The position numbers were made by a program, and so were the translations under genes. From Oegoconia quadripuncta (lineage: Eukaryota > Arthropoda > Insecta > Lepidoptera > Autostichidae), in contig OX438743.1 of NCBI GenBank assembly GCA_949316235.1, forward strand, positions 39,525,242 to 39,589,241: a stretch of 64,000 nt of DNA, given 5' to 3'. This document shows positions 29,502-44,500 of this stretch, in pieces. Under the pieces are notes generated by a model. It was not told where the DNA came from and did not search any database. It saw nothing but the letters and a program-made list of their open reading frames with translations. Position 1 is the stretch's first letter, and each line of letters starts with the position of its first letter.

Positions 29502-32500
29502 GTATGAAGAACCTTTCTCTAGTCATCGATATGTCAGATTAACCTGACTACAGCTTCTCATTGTTGTTGTATTGCCTTACGACATAGTCCATAAACACCA
29601 GCAAGTTCAATTTCTTCAACATCGTATTCGAATTACTCTTTACCTGATGATTGCATCAGCTTCATCAATAGCTTTCCACGTCCCCACTATTGGGACATAG
29701 CCTCCTGGGAGACTGTATAGACCACAAGGCCCCAGAGCAGAATTGTGGCCACCTGACAGCAGTGGTGTGTCCTCATAATTTTTTTTTTATGCACGACGGG
29801 TTCGTAATAGACCTCAATCACACCTGATGTTAAGTGAAGATGAGGTCGAAGATGGAAGCGTACTGGCCCGGAAACCCCAACACATTTGGGGGACTGGTTA
29901 ACTTATCTCTGACAACCGCAACACAACAATGCTATTAATATTGCTGCTTGGCGGCAGATTTAGATAAGATGGTGGTAGCTAGCCAAGCGGACATTTAAAA
30001 TGCCCTACCACCAACCAAACCGAGTCAGTTGCGAGAATTGCTAAAGAGTAAGTTATTATTTTGTAGTTGTATTTATTGTCACATAATAGGAAATTTTATC
30101 ATTCTGACTACTCTGTGACAAAGCGCTGTGAACGCCACTGCCTTCAGTCAGTATTTTAAGCCGCTTCTGTAGGCCAACGACTTGGCTTAACGACTGCCTT
30201 CAATTGAAAACATTCGAGATCGACTATTTAGTGTGCCGCGTAAGAATTCGGTTGAATTCGTTAATCGATAACGAATAGCTAATAGCGAATACGACTGCGC
30301 CCCGAATGCTTCGTACAATAATTACTACATAATAACCTATAGGATATCAATATAGCTACGTAACGTCACTACTTTTATCCCAAATGGGGTGGTCAAAGAT
30401 ATCCTAAAATGCCCACGCGACAGGGGGTGAGCCCATCGCTGTTAAACTGTGAAAATCGATATTGTTTTTTTTTTAATTTATTTATTCAAGAAACCAACAG
30501 CTTTCTTAATAGTAGATACAAAGTAACAAGTAATACATAAATATAACCAATAACAGGTTTCGATATATTAGGTACTTCGCAGTAATAGTATTTTATAATT
30601 TGAATAGTTCCGTGATTTTAAACTGACTGTTAGTGGAAAGACTCTAAGACCCGTATTAATAAACCGTTCTCAAGATTGAGATGACCTTAAATTGAAGCTT
30701 GAGAACCTTTTGCATATTATAAAAGCATAAAAAAAAATGTATTGAGACTGAGACGCGATCTCATTCTCAAAATCTAGGGCCCTTATATAGTCGCCTTTTA
30801 GGACTCCCACTGGAAGAGATGGGTTGGTTCTACTATTTTATGTGCGGATATCATCAACACTGTTCCGGTATAAATGGACAGCGGATAGCTATCATCAATG
30901 TCCACGGACATATGAGGCAACGTCTGTAACTAAATGTCATACACGTATGCACAACCCATGTCGTAATCAGTTTCCATACGACTAACTTCAAACAACTCAA
31001 TCGGAACTTAGCTGAGGAAAGTGCAGTACATGCAGCCACCAAAGAATAATAGTTTGTGCATTTCTTGGAACTGTTGGAGGGTGTTGATTATTATTATTAT
31101 TAAATTCTTTATTGCACACAAAATAAAATACAAAGAACATTTAACATAGATGATGAAGTGTACAAAGGCGGTCTTATCGCTGATAGCGATTGCTTCCAGA
31201 CAACCTCAGTTAAAGAAGCTTTTTTAATAAGTAGTTGGATAGTGCAAAGTAAAAGCTGAATAACTTAAATATCAGTAGGTACACAGTCGATACATAGAAA
31301 ATACATAGGTATAGTGGAATACATACAAAGATAAACACTTACTAAAATAAACAAACCATATAAATAAGTACAATAATAAAATACACATTATATACAATTC
31401 ATTAAAGAGATAAATAATATTCCTTTAGACGCTGTTTAAACACTAGCTGCAAGCGATTCTGCGTGACGAATATTTGTTGATTATTCGCTTATGTGCGGCT
31501 ATCGTCTGAATCCCCGTCGAGACACCAAAATACTACGAACTATAATTACGATGTTTATTCAGGCGCGGTTTGTAATAGTACTTTCATAAATACCTAATGA
31601 GTTTTTTTACGGAAAAAAAATAGGGCATAAAGGCTGGTGCAGCGGCTGATGCAGCCCAAAATCAAAATCAAAAAATATTTATTTCGTAGGATAAAAATTA
31701 TCACTTGAAAACGTCACATTTTTTATCTTATTATTAAAGTTTTTGACATTATTGCTCATTCACAAAGCTGATTCCCCAGAGAAGAACGAGCAAGAAACTC
31801 AAGGGTTGCTCTTTTAAATAAATCTGGGTTACAATTATATTGTATTGTATAATTAGACTGAATATCGCCAAGCGGTCTATTTCCATGCTTGCTTATCATC
31901 CAGATAGTCAGAAATTTTATAGTAGCCTTTGATAAATAATGTCTGTTTTATGATGGTTTTGAATTTATTTAGGTAAAGGTAAATTTTGAATGTCCACTGG
32001 AACCTTTTTATAAAAGCGTATACATTGCCCCTTAAATGACTTAGTGACTTTGTGTAAACGGCTGACATGAACAGCAAGTTTATTTTTATATCTGGTGTTA
32101 ACATTATATATATATATCACTATTTTTCTTAAACGATTCTAGATTGTTTCTTACATACATTTAGTTTTCGTAAACATATTGTGAAGCTAATGTTAATATA
32201 TTAATTTGTTTAAATTTATTCCTAAGAGACACTCTGGGGTTCAGTTTATAAATCGCGCGAACCGCTCGTTTCAATTTGCAAAAGATCAAGATTATTATAA
32301 TATAGAGGCATCGGGCCCCAATATAATTTTATTCCTTTTAGGTCCTTCTAGGTCCTTGGGGCCCCGGAGCTCTATCTTTTTATAATGAGCTGGCGACCAG
32401 ACTGGTCGACGTCTCAGGCGACCCAAGAGCCGGCTTTTATCTTGCCCAAAGATTAAGCATTGCCATCCAGCGAGGTAATGCAGCCAGCATCTTGCGTACT

Positions 32501-35500
32501 CTCCCACACCGGCCGAACCTGTGACACCTTCTAAACTAAGTGATGAGGTGGCACATAGGCCATTGTTCATGTCAGATTTATGAATGTTCTTATTTTGTAA
32601 AATTTATAGTAGTGTAGATAATAGATATGTATAGATTCGAATTTTATATTCTCATATTAGGTAATTGAAATAGAAGTTATTGGCATAGGTAGTTTAATTT
32701 TTTTTTTCATCATCATCATTTGAAATCATCATCGACTCACGATAGGCCGGATATTGACATGCGACTGGCGGGATTCGCAGGGTTCATGCGAAATTTATTT
32801 GGAACTCATTATTTTCTCCAATTTTTTTTTAATTTATTTTATTTAATGATGCAATTATTATATTACATAGCCTATTGGCTACAAACGCGACCGTCAAATG
32901 ACACAAAGCTTTATTCGATGATCGTTGTAAAAAAAAAAATTACACTGCCTATGCCAATAACTTCTGTTTCACTTACCTAATACGCCCTATTTTTTCGTTT
33001 ACGCTAAAAAAACTCATCCGGTATTTTCGGAATATGACAAAACATATAATATTTACTTCCGGAAGTAATTTTTGAAATGCACAGCGTGCCATTTATTTAA
33101 TTATGTATTTTATTTATCATTTATTGCACACAAGAAAAAAACATACAGATACAACATAATAGAGACGACACAACAGGTTCTGCTTATTTCTACAATTATG
33201 GTCATTCTCAGTAAATTTTTCCAATAGTGACGTCACCGTGTGATAGGTTGTGCCGCCAGCCATTGTTTATTCATGGTGAGATTTGTAGACTACACTGGGT
33301 TTTTCTTATCCGAACAGAGAGGTTTCAACATAACATAATTGACGAACATAAGCCTTAAACCTGTATCTGTCGCAAAGTAGCTCCCTGGTTTGATTTCGGT
33401 CCCTCTTACTATTCCTTAGGCAACATTCCATTCAGGCTTCCTCTCTCTAGTTTCCGCTTTTTAGCGTCCACTTAGCATAGTATTATATATTATTGCCCTT
33501 CTTCTTTTCCTGTCGAGGCAAGCTTCAACTTTTATTGCACCAAAACTTAGCCACTCTAACAGCACTGTCTGTGGTGTTAAGAAGGTCGTCAAAGGTGCAG
33601 CTGTCAGGTCACGTGGGGCAAGACAATACGTGATCCATTGTCTGTGGGGAGACTCCGCACTCGCATCGATCACTCCCGCCATCGGAGAAGTCCCAATTAA
33701 ATTAAGGTCGTGTCAATTATTGCCCTGCCCTCTTGATAAAGCATGACGCCATCTACCTTAACGCTTACATGGAACTAAGTTAAGTTGATTTTAACAGTCA
33801 GATTAATGTCTGTATTTTTTCTAGGAATGTTGTTATGCTCTTACTCCCTCTCTTCCCCCTCCTTAATCCTTCAAAGAGGACCGTATCTCATATACAATAC
33901 CATTTCACTTACGTACATAAATATATAAGCCCTTGTTATTTATCTATATTATATTTCCTTTAAAAGTGTAGCTATGTTTAGGCTAGGTCGAGGGTGGGGT
34001 CGTCACAACTGGGTCACAGCATATCAAAATTTTAGGCTGATACCGTCACGTGGTGTCAATCTACATTGATTCCAAGCCAAGTGAGGTTACTATCTTACAT
34101 TTGGGGACCCTACACACACATGCACAACGTGCATGAACGTCTCCGTATTAAGAAGCGATATGTTTCGACGTTTCTGTCAATAGACGACCAAAGATATGTA
34201 CACGGTTTAAACGTTATCATACAATGACGTTATCATTTTTTTTTTATTTAAGGATTTAAGGGACATTATATAGAACGCGACGACAGCATGGGCATCGCGC
34301 TTGAGAGTGTTAATAAAGCTCATGGCCACTGGAAATCTCGCCGCGGCTTCGGATGCGAGCCAGCGTCAGAAGTCGTTTGACATCTCGCCGTGAATTTCCA
34401 TGCGAGTTGCGCCTGTGAGCTTACGGAATAACATAGCTGGCCTAGATATCTCTCACTTTAATCCTTTTATCAAGCACTTTGTTTTAATTTTTAGGGCCAC
34501 TTACGCAAGTAATAAGTATTATGCAGAGTAATTTCGCATCGAAACTATGCACTCGTGAATTTCCCCTTCAAAGAGTTTTGGTTTCCCAGGAAATGGCATT
34601 GTCGAAGAAAACGGACATCCGCGAGATGTGGTCGAAGATACCTTTCGCGATTGACTTCAAGGTATACCTGTTCAACTACACAAATGCAGAAGAGGTCCAG
34701 AAGGGTGCAATTCCTATAGTCAAGGAGATCGGACCTTACTATTTCGAGTTAGTATGGTTTTATGATTTCACCTATATTATATTCACTAACAAGGTGTGCG
34801 GACGACCTAATGAAAGTCGTGAAAAGTCACTGGATGCATCCCGAATCCAATCGGCCGCTCTGAAGGAAGACTATCTTCAGCAGTGGACGTCATGTAGCTG
34901 ACATGGTGATGGTAACTATTGCCATTTGAAAATTGGTCTGGGGTCCAAGGTAGCAATAGAATCACATAGGGCACCGTCTTCACCTTCAGTAGGCGCCGTG
35001 TCGAGTACCACTGTTGATCCTGGCTTACAGGAGTTACAGTGGGAGGAGTGTGGAGGCGGGATCTGCCATTTGAAAATAACGAAGTAGCGGAAAATAAAAC
35101 ACACAGTACCAGAAAGCTTATTGTGTGTACATCCGAGCGACTCAGAGACGACTTCGATATTGAGAGTAATATTGAAGAATATAGAAGGTCGTCATCGTTG
35201 GGTTGTTCACTTTACTTTATTTCTTTCTTTCACTAGTCTGGGGCCCAAGGCAGAAATGGAGTCACGTAGGGCACCGTCTGCCTGAGTATCACATTATAGA
35301 GGTTGTAGTGGATGGAGTGAGGGGGCGGGATTGCCAGTCCTTTTACACATGTAGATGTAATGTACCCAGGCGTCCACAATATCTAGCGAACCCAATATCA
35401 ACTTCAGGGTTCTGTGGATACTTCCACATTATTGCAGATGTTTGTAGAGGCGCGAGTATACGAAAGAAAATAAACATAAAGTGACTTGATAGTACACTCC

Positions 35501-38500
35501 GCTAGGGTGATCTAATTTATATTTGGTGAAGATCTGATGATGAAGTCCTAAAGGTAACCGAACTCACGGTGATGATGCGGCCGCATGACATGACAAAGCT
35601 GATACAGGCATTAAAAGGAAAGACATAACGATCGGAGTAATTTAATAGATTTTATAATGTAGATCTAACTTAGTTGATGTCCCATGGTATAACAGAGCTG
35701 ATGATGAAGTTAAACGGCAATCAACACAACTCCATAATGACTAACATCACGGTATTCAATGTCACGTAAACATCTTTCTAAATCACGTTCCATCTACAGT
35801 TTTTCTCATTCATTATCATCAGCCTTACATGTTCCTACTACTGGGCACTTCCTCTCACTGGAAAAGCATAAACCACTACGCGAACTTAGTGCGGATTGGT
35901 GGATTTGTATCATACTAGTGGTTTCCTGACAAGCAGTATTATTAAGCCGCCCCTGACAATCGAATTGAAAATAATTGGGACCGACTATTTAACTTGCGCT
36001 CCGAAGCACGGAAACGTTCAAATTAAAAGGAATAGCGGATGCGACTGCACCCCAAGTGTTTTTCACATTTCGCTCAAGTAGCTAAAAGGATTTATTAACA
36101 TCGCATGAAAATGAAAAGACGAGTTCGAAGCATTCGACAATTTCCATTTTAATAGCTTTTGTTTCGCTTCAGAAATCACAAATTTTCCTTATGATACGCT
36201 TAGAATACAAGGTCGTTACAAAGCAAATAATTGAGAAATATAAACCTACCTATAGTTAGTACGTTATTATTTGCAAATGAAGACACATATTACTTACTTT
36301 GAAGTGATTACATTTAATGATAACTTCTGCAGAAGTCGCGACTTTTCTAATCGTCTCATGCTTGACTTACGCCATGTCACTCTGTCAGTGTACCCTAAAT
36401 TTAAATACCTTTGTCACAGAATTAATATAGTACTAACGTACCTTTGTGTTACTGAATAAAATGTTGTCTCTGTGGAGTCATGTCACTTCGATATCTACAA
36501 ATGTCCATAAAATGTATGCAGAGCCGAAATTGTTAAACAGCGCCTAAATTACTATTACCCTGTTGTACAAGCTAGATGCCCAGCCATCTCGACAGCGAAA
36601 TTAATCAAACTCTCCAAAAATAGCCCTGCAGACTATGAGAGCTAACTTTCCAGGGCGAAATTCTATTAATTTTATATTTCCTAGGGAGTGGAAGGAGAAG
36701 GTGGAAATCGAAGACCACGAGGAAGACGATACAATCACTTATAAGAGACTAGACATGTTCTACTTCAGGCCTGATCTGTCGGGTCCAGGACTGACGGGTG
36801 AAGAGTGGATTGTAATGCCGCATATATTTATGATGGTAAGCTCCCTAATTTTAGCTGTATCCAGTCTTATCAGTTCAATAACATTTCGGTTTATTGTTAT
36901 CTGACACGATTCTTCACCAGCAAGTGTTTCTATAAGGTTTTCTATTTCCAAAATCTATTTGATAGACTAGACCAGCTGATGCAAGAAATGACCAGTAAGG
37001 AGCAGAGGCCAAAGTCAAGTACTTGTACGATTTTATCTAGCTCAATAATTAGCTATTTCTTATAAATGGTAAAAGATTCAAAAAAATTATAGACCTACCT
37101 TATTGTTTTCCTGTTTTTGTTTCATTGTACATCAATAGTAGGAATGAAGACATTATGCGTATATTTTATGATTTGGTTGCTTCAGGGCATGGTAACAGTG
37201 GTCGCTCGCGATAAACCAGCCATGCTGAACATGATCGGGAAAGCCTTGAATGGGATATTTGACAATCCTCCGGATATGTTCCTAAGGGTGAAAGCGATAG
37301 ACATAATGTTCAAAGGCGTGATAATAAACTGCGCGAGGACCGAGTTCGCTCCAAAAGCCGTCTGCACTGCTCTAAAGAAAGAATCAGTATCTGGAATATC
37401 GTTTGAACCTAACAATCAATACAGATTCTCGTTGTTCGGATCGGTAAGTTAAAATTAGCTTGTGTTGTGATTTCTGGTATAAGAAAGAACAGGACCAATC
37501 CATTTCTTCCCTCATATGTAGTAAAACCACCAAACCCACAACCTCTTGCAAACCATTTTTGTGTTTCGGGTTAAAACTTGAGAGTTGATTGATTTTCTCC
37601 AAATAAATATTCTTCTGATGTAGTTTTACCCTTATGGGGCATATATGTAAAAAGCGACAAGGAATTATTATTGAGGGATGGCAACTTAGAAGAGTGGAAA
37701 GGACTCCACCGATAAAAGCATAGCTCTGAAATTGAAGAGATAAATCAACATAGGCGATCACCAATCCGCCTGGCCAGCATGGTAATAGGGAATATCTTCC
37801 CATAAATGGCAAATCGCATCCCAAGAGAAACCTCGATCCAGCAGTGGACCATTCGGAGTTTAATAAACATAGAAGAATTGTAAATTATGAAGGAAAAGTT
37901 TGTACTTGCATATTATTAAGGATATTTACTATAACCTGACCATCTAAATAACATGACAAACCTTTGACAGCCAGCAGCTCTGTCTGGTCGATCGCAAACC
38001 CACTTCACCTTATTTGGGTATTGCGACAAAATTCTCTTAAAATTTTATGACAATAGTTATCAATGACTCATAATTGGTTTCCAGCGAAACGGCACAATTG
38101 ACCCTCACGTCATAACAGTCAAACGTGGTATGACGAATGTAATGGACGTGGGACAGGTGGTCGCCGTCGATGGTCACCCGAAACTTGAGATCTGGCGTGA
38201 CTCCTGCAACGAGTACCAGGGCACCGATGGTACGGTCTTCCCTCCATTCCTGACGGAGAACGATCGTCTGCAGTCGTACTCGACAGATTTATGCAGGTAA
38301 GGGATATTCAACTTCTGATGGTTTTATATGTAGAGATATCTGTTATACCTTAACATATTTCTCAGTTGACTTTTTCGCTCTCAGCGACATTCAGCCAAAT
38401 GTTATGCAATTCTACAACAGAATCGTCCATTTTGCGTGTGTGAATACATTCTGACTGCTGCTTCATGGGGGCGAAGATCAATTTTATTTTCCTTTTATTT

Positions 38501-41500
38501 TAGAGATTTTTATTAACCCATGCTTTTTATGTTAATTTAATTGAACTATATTTACCTAATACATTAAGTTTTCCAACGTGCGTACTTTTACAGTTATCAA
38601 ATATTCCAGAATCTTGATTGGTATTTTCAAATGGAAGGTTTACTATTGAATCTTCGACGTTTATGTACAATAGGGTTTGTAAGTGCATAATAAAGTCAGT
38701 CAGTACAATCTCAGCTCAATCGATTTAAATTTTATCGATCGCCTTTGTATTTATGGAAAGCATCGAACACTAATTTGGTGACCTTGAACTGCACAAGAAT
38801 TAGGCACACTTAAAAATCCTTGCATGTACCTACTAAACTGTCTATATGTCTGTATAAATTTATCTACTCTTACAGATCTTTTAAGCCCTGGTACCAAAAG
38901 AAGAGCTCGTATAACGGTATCAAGACCAATCGCTATGTTGCTAACATCGGCGACTTCGCCAACGACCCAGAACTCCAATGCTTCTGCGAGGCCCCTGACA
39001 AGTGTCCCAGAAAGGGTCTGATGGATCTCATGAAGTGTATGAACGCGCCGATGTTCGCTTCAATGCCCCATTTCCTGGACAGTGACCCAGGGTTGCTCGC
39101 CACAGTGAAAGGGTTGAACCCAGATGTCAATGAACATGGAATCGAAATTGATTTCGAACCGGTGTGTGTTACCTTAAATAAAATTTTATACTCTCACAGG
39201 AATAGGTAACTACAACTTGCAACGGGAATCTCGCGAAACGAAAATGTCACCCAGATGAAGATGAACATTGAAAAGACAGCTGACTGCTGTTTCACGCACA
39301 TCCAAATTTTTTACTATGCAATAATATCCCTCGTCTTCCGTATTCAATTGGATATCCCATTGACGGGACGATGGAAAAAATAATATAACCGTAGACCCAT
39401 TTGCTTATGGGACCACCGATATTATAACAATAACTGCTGTTCGATATTGCTTTGTGTCTCTCATACCCCACTGTCTCCACAGAATATCAGCGCTTTAGCA
39501 TTGCACTTCCTGCTGAAGCACGAGCTGAGTGGACGCTATTTGAGATATAATTACACTTTTTCATGATAATATATATCTCATTTTCGATCAATAACTTATA
39601 AATTATCGCAATAAAGGTATTCTATTATATAAACAAACCTACTGTGTTATAAACTAAATATCTTCCAAGCAGCTACACCAATCTCGATCAAACATTTAGT
39701 CACGGCTCATTGCTCAAATAACAGCTTTTGGAAATTCTTATCTGGGTGTCTGTCTGTGCATTGTAACGCCAAAAGGGCTTTACTGATTTATAATCTGGGA
39801 AAAAGTCAATTCTTATTTTGGTACGAAAAAAGAGGAAAAACCGACGGTTCTCTACTTTCGAAAACTAGTTTTTGCGAGATGTTTTTTTGCGCTTTAGATG
39901 GAAATCGTTAGCATAATAGCTCCGTAAGTTTGTTTTTAAATTTATGTTACCTATTATAATTAATAAGGCAGATTTGATTTTCTTGGCAGGTAATACGACA
40001 AGCGGACTGTTAAGTTACTGTGATATTGAAGAAATTTACTAACGCCAAAATATATATTTATTTTTTATGATTGACTGGATTCTCGTTTGACCACAATCAC
40101 ACCTGATGGAAAGTGACGATGTGGTCAAAGATGAAGCACGCGATCCCAGTAAATGCCTATTCACTCTGCTCTTGAAGATCCCAAGGTTGTAGGATTCAGG
40201 AAAGACTGAAGTCGGAAGGGCGTTCCATGCCTTGACTGTTCGAATGATGAAATCGAACTTCTTAGTTCGGTTCGTTCGGTAGTGTTCGGTATATTTACTA
40301 TATACGGGTGGAATCCCGTATGTATAGTAAATCTGCTTGAGTTCAGTGTCCTTAATATTTATCCAGGACTTCCGACGTCGGTAACGTTCTAACTTACTTC
40401 CTATGTCTTTCCTATGTCTGTCTTTATGCAACTAGCGACGGTAACTCGTCTGCTCTGGGTGCGACAGTGCAGACAGCTCAGCATATAGCTGAGCCATTTC
40501 CCTTTCGCTGCTGCGACACTTATCTCAGTGTTCTGTTATTTTATTTGCCTAACAATTGTTGTATGTGTCGAAGTGGCGAATAAACAGTTTCTTTCTTTCT
40601 TTCTATGTCAGTTCATATAAGTTCAAAATTTGCACGTCTAATTAGAACCACTTCCTATTGCATACTCGTTCAGTTCCGATGACAATAAATTTCTGTGATA
40701 AACATAAACTATTGCTGCAGCCAGGATTGTCTCCTCACGAGAGGAATTTCTTTACGGTTAATAGCACGTATTCTAAATTTTGCATACTTGCAAGTCAAAT
40801 TAGAACAACTTCCTATTGCATATTCGTTCAGTTCTGATGACAATATATTTCTGTGATAAACATGAACTGCTCCTGGCAGCCAGGATCGTTCACGAGGGGC
40901 ACACCAAAATCAATAAATGCTTTATTTTGTAGGTACACAGGGTACACTTAAAATAGTCAGATTTTACATTTTTTAAGCTACTGCTTGTTCAAAAGGCAAT
41001 TTTCCCCTGAGAAAAAAAAGCAAGAAGCTCGAGAGGTTGCTCTTAAAAAAAAAAGGTTTTTATACTACAAGATTAATAATATTTCATTATTAATTGTAAA
41101 ATAACCTGGTTATGCAAACGGGCTGTTTATGTCCATGAATGTTTATCATCCAAATAATCTGATATAATAGCACGGATTCTAAATTTTGCATACATTGTTA
41201 GTTTTGAAACATGACTTTCGTGATGACCTGATGCTGCAGCCAGAATTGTCTCCCCAATCTTCTTTAATGTTAATAGCACAGATACGAAATTTTCTATACA
41301 CGGTTAGACTATAGAATAATATGTGATAATCATGATGGAGTTAATATAGAACTTATTAAAACAATTTTCACCATTGCAGATTACTGGCACTCCCTTGGTT
41401 GCTAAGCAACGGATGCAGTTTAACATGCAACTCTTTAAGACTGAAAAACTGGAGCTCTGCAAAGATCTGCCGGACACGATTGCGCCTCTGTTCTGGGTAG

Positions 41501-44500
41501 ACGAAGTAAGTTACACTAAACTTGATACTTGATAAGGTAACTTGATTTTGAAGCGTGTGTGCGGCAGCTCCAACACCATCTTGAGCACACTGGCGATCAG
41601 GTGGGATTCCGTGATGCTGCGGCACTGGATACGCTTGCATACACCCAAATAGTGCTGATTGTGCCGCAGCAGTCGTATGGTCCCATTCGGTTCACAGTTT
41701 TATAGAATAGTATAATTTAAGTTTATGGTGGTAGGGCATTTTAAATGTCCGCCGGGCTAGCTACCACCATCTTATCTAAATCTGCCACCAAACAGCAATG
41801 TTAATAGCATTGTTGTGTTCCGGTTGTCAGAGAAGATAGCCAGTCCCTCAAATAAGATGGGGTTTCCGGGTCAGTACGCTATCACCTTCGGCCTCATCTT
41901 CACTTAACATCAGGTGTGATTGAGGTCAAGTGCTAACCCTTTGTGCATAAAAAAAAAATAAGTAGAATAGTATAATTTTAATTTAATGTTTAATTTTCCT
42001 TTTTCGTATCTTGTTACTAACCAAAATATGGGTCTAATCCTGAAATAAATGATTTTTATTATATTTTTATTTATAATTGGTGTAAGTGTCCGCGTTTTTG
42101 CATATACTTAAGCTTTATGCGAGGAAACAGCCAGCTCTCGAGTCACCAGTGACGTCGACTAAACGCTTAGAAATTGAAGAGCCCCCGACCCCCAAGGACC
42201 TAAGTTTAAGAGTCCGAAAACAAGAAAAATTTATTCGGAACCGATGTTAGGGACTTATTAATTTGGATTTTTTCTGCAATCTCGGCGGCTGCACCTGCTG
42301 TAATATACATATTATAAATAAAAACATCCATAACTCGGGTACGCGTGCCCGTTTTCCTGTATAATAATTTTGAAGCTGACTGTGTCTTGTGTGAACTTGC
42401 ACCTATATTTATTTAATCACTTTGTGACTCACCCCAGTCATGTTAATTAACGGCGATATTATTATAGCATGTAACAATTAGCAGAATATTAACTTGAATG
42501 TCATTCATGGGAACAGCCATATGGCTAACATGGCGCTCCGATGCGAATCGTTCCCACATTACAATGAATGTGACTAAAGGTCAATTTACATAGGGAAATT
42601 GAGGACAAATTCGATTTTACACTTCATTATGAAATTATTGTAACCTCTTTGCCGTGACGTATTTCTGTATAGACAAGGGGGCGATCGCTGGGCGTGTCAA
42701 TTGGAGTATGTAACATATTTCGACAATCATTGGTGCGATAATATTACATCGTGTAACAATTAGCAGAATATTAACTTAAATGTCATGCATGGGAACAGCC
42801 ATATGGCTAACACGGCGCTCTGATGCGAATCGTTCCCACATTATAATCGATAGAATAATCATCATCTCAGCCCGTAAACATCCCATTGCAGGGATATAGG
42901 CCTTCCCTAGTATAATGAGGGAGTATGGGCCGTAGTCCGCCATGCTGGCCTAATGTGGGTTGGGGACTTTACATGCCTCAGAATTTTTATTGGTCAGGTA
43001 TGCTGGTTTCCTCACGATGTTTTCCTTCGCCGTTTAAGAGCATTAAGTTATTAGATTAAATTTAAAAAGTCATTGGTGCATGGACTGCCTGGGAATCGAA
43101 CCCGGATTTTTTAAATTGTGAACGCGAAAGCTTAGTCATATTTTCACTGACACAATCACTGACATTTGCTGCACATTATCAATAATCTGCCTTTAATATA
43201 CAGAAAAATGCAAAAGCGCTCGCTTAATTCCTGCCATTTGGGTTTGTTATCGGCAATTTCGTTCGTCCATTCGCAATTGTTCGCTCGTTGTCGTTCGTAT
43301 CGTCGATCGCTGTTTTTATAATGACAAAAGCATTGATGTATTCAAATTGTGCGAGTATTGATATTACAATAATTTTAGGATATTGCCGGAAAATAAACTG
43401 TTTCATGTTTCATTTGAGTTTAAAGTAGACACTTTTTTTAAGCACAACGGGTTCACACACCAACACCTGATGTTAAGTGAAGATGAGGTCGAAGGTGGAA
43501 GCGTACTGACCCGAAAACCCCAACACATTTGGGGGACTGTCTATCTTATCTCTGACAACCGGAATACAACAATGCTATTAACATTGTGCTAGGCGGACAT
43601 TTAAAATGCCCTACCACCAACCAAACCGCTGGGGATCGAACCCGCGACCTCCGAATCGTAAACCCAATGTTGTTTACATTGAGCCACGGAGGCGGTTAAA
43701 TAGGACCTATTTAGATATGTTTAGAATTAGTAAATTATAGAACTCATTTTTAACTTTGCCGCGATACGAGTAAATTAAGTACGAGTATAATAAAACTAAA
43801 TTCGAACACCAGGGGCGCAATATACCGGAAATACCAAAATACGACCCTGACTTTTTTGTTGAAATAGGCGCGAGGGGTCACTCGTTCGATCCAAGCGGCG
43901 ACGTATAATTATACTATTACCAGACTGCCCCAGGAAGGAGGGTAATGTTTTGTAGATTTATATAATAAATAATAAATAAATAAATAAATATCCTTAGACA
44001 TACACACAGCGCCATCTAGTTCCACAGTAAGCAACTATATGCTTGTGTTGTGGATACCAGATGGTTGATATAATACATAAATATTTTTTTTTTTTGTAAA
44101 TAAATACTTATTATAAATGAAAACATCCATAACTCGGGTACACATGTCCGTATTCATCACACAAACATATGCCCCTAGCGGGATTCGAACCCGCAACCTT
44201 TTGGTATAGTGGTCAGAGTTGGTAACCACTACACCAAACAGGTCGTCAATTTATATGTAACCATAGGTAGATTAAACTGTTTGACCGATTTGGAAATGCA
44301 AAGTATCGTTAGATTCGTTTTGGTCCCCAGATAGTCAGATACCTACATTTTATGGTAAAAAAATACAACATGGCGCCTGCAAGATACCAAAATATGCCGT
44401 CACTATTACTATACAATGATGTCGATTCGGATGTACACCAACTAAACTAAAACTAGTTTTGGAGTGATGTCGTCGCATCGTACTGTTTCAGTGAGAAAGA

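Noticed and set aside
37384..37824. 146-codon minus-strand frame overlapping SNMP1 exon 4
   Set aside because: A shadow of the exon plus adjacent intron sequence; it has no independent features.
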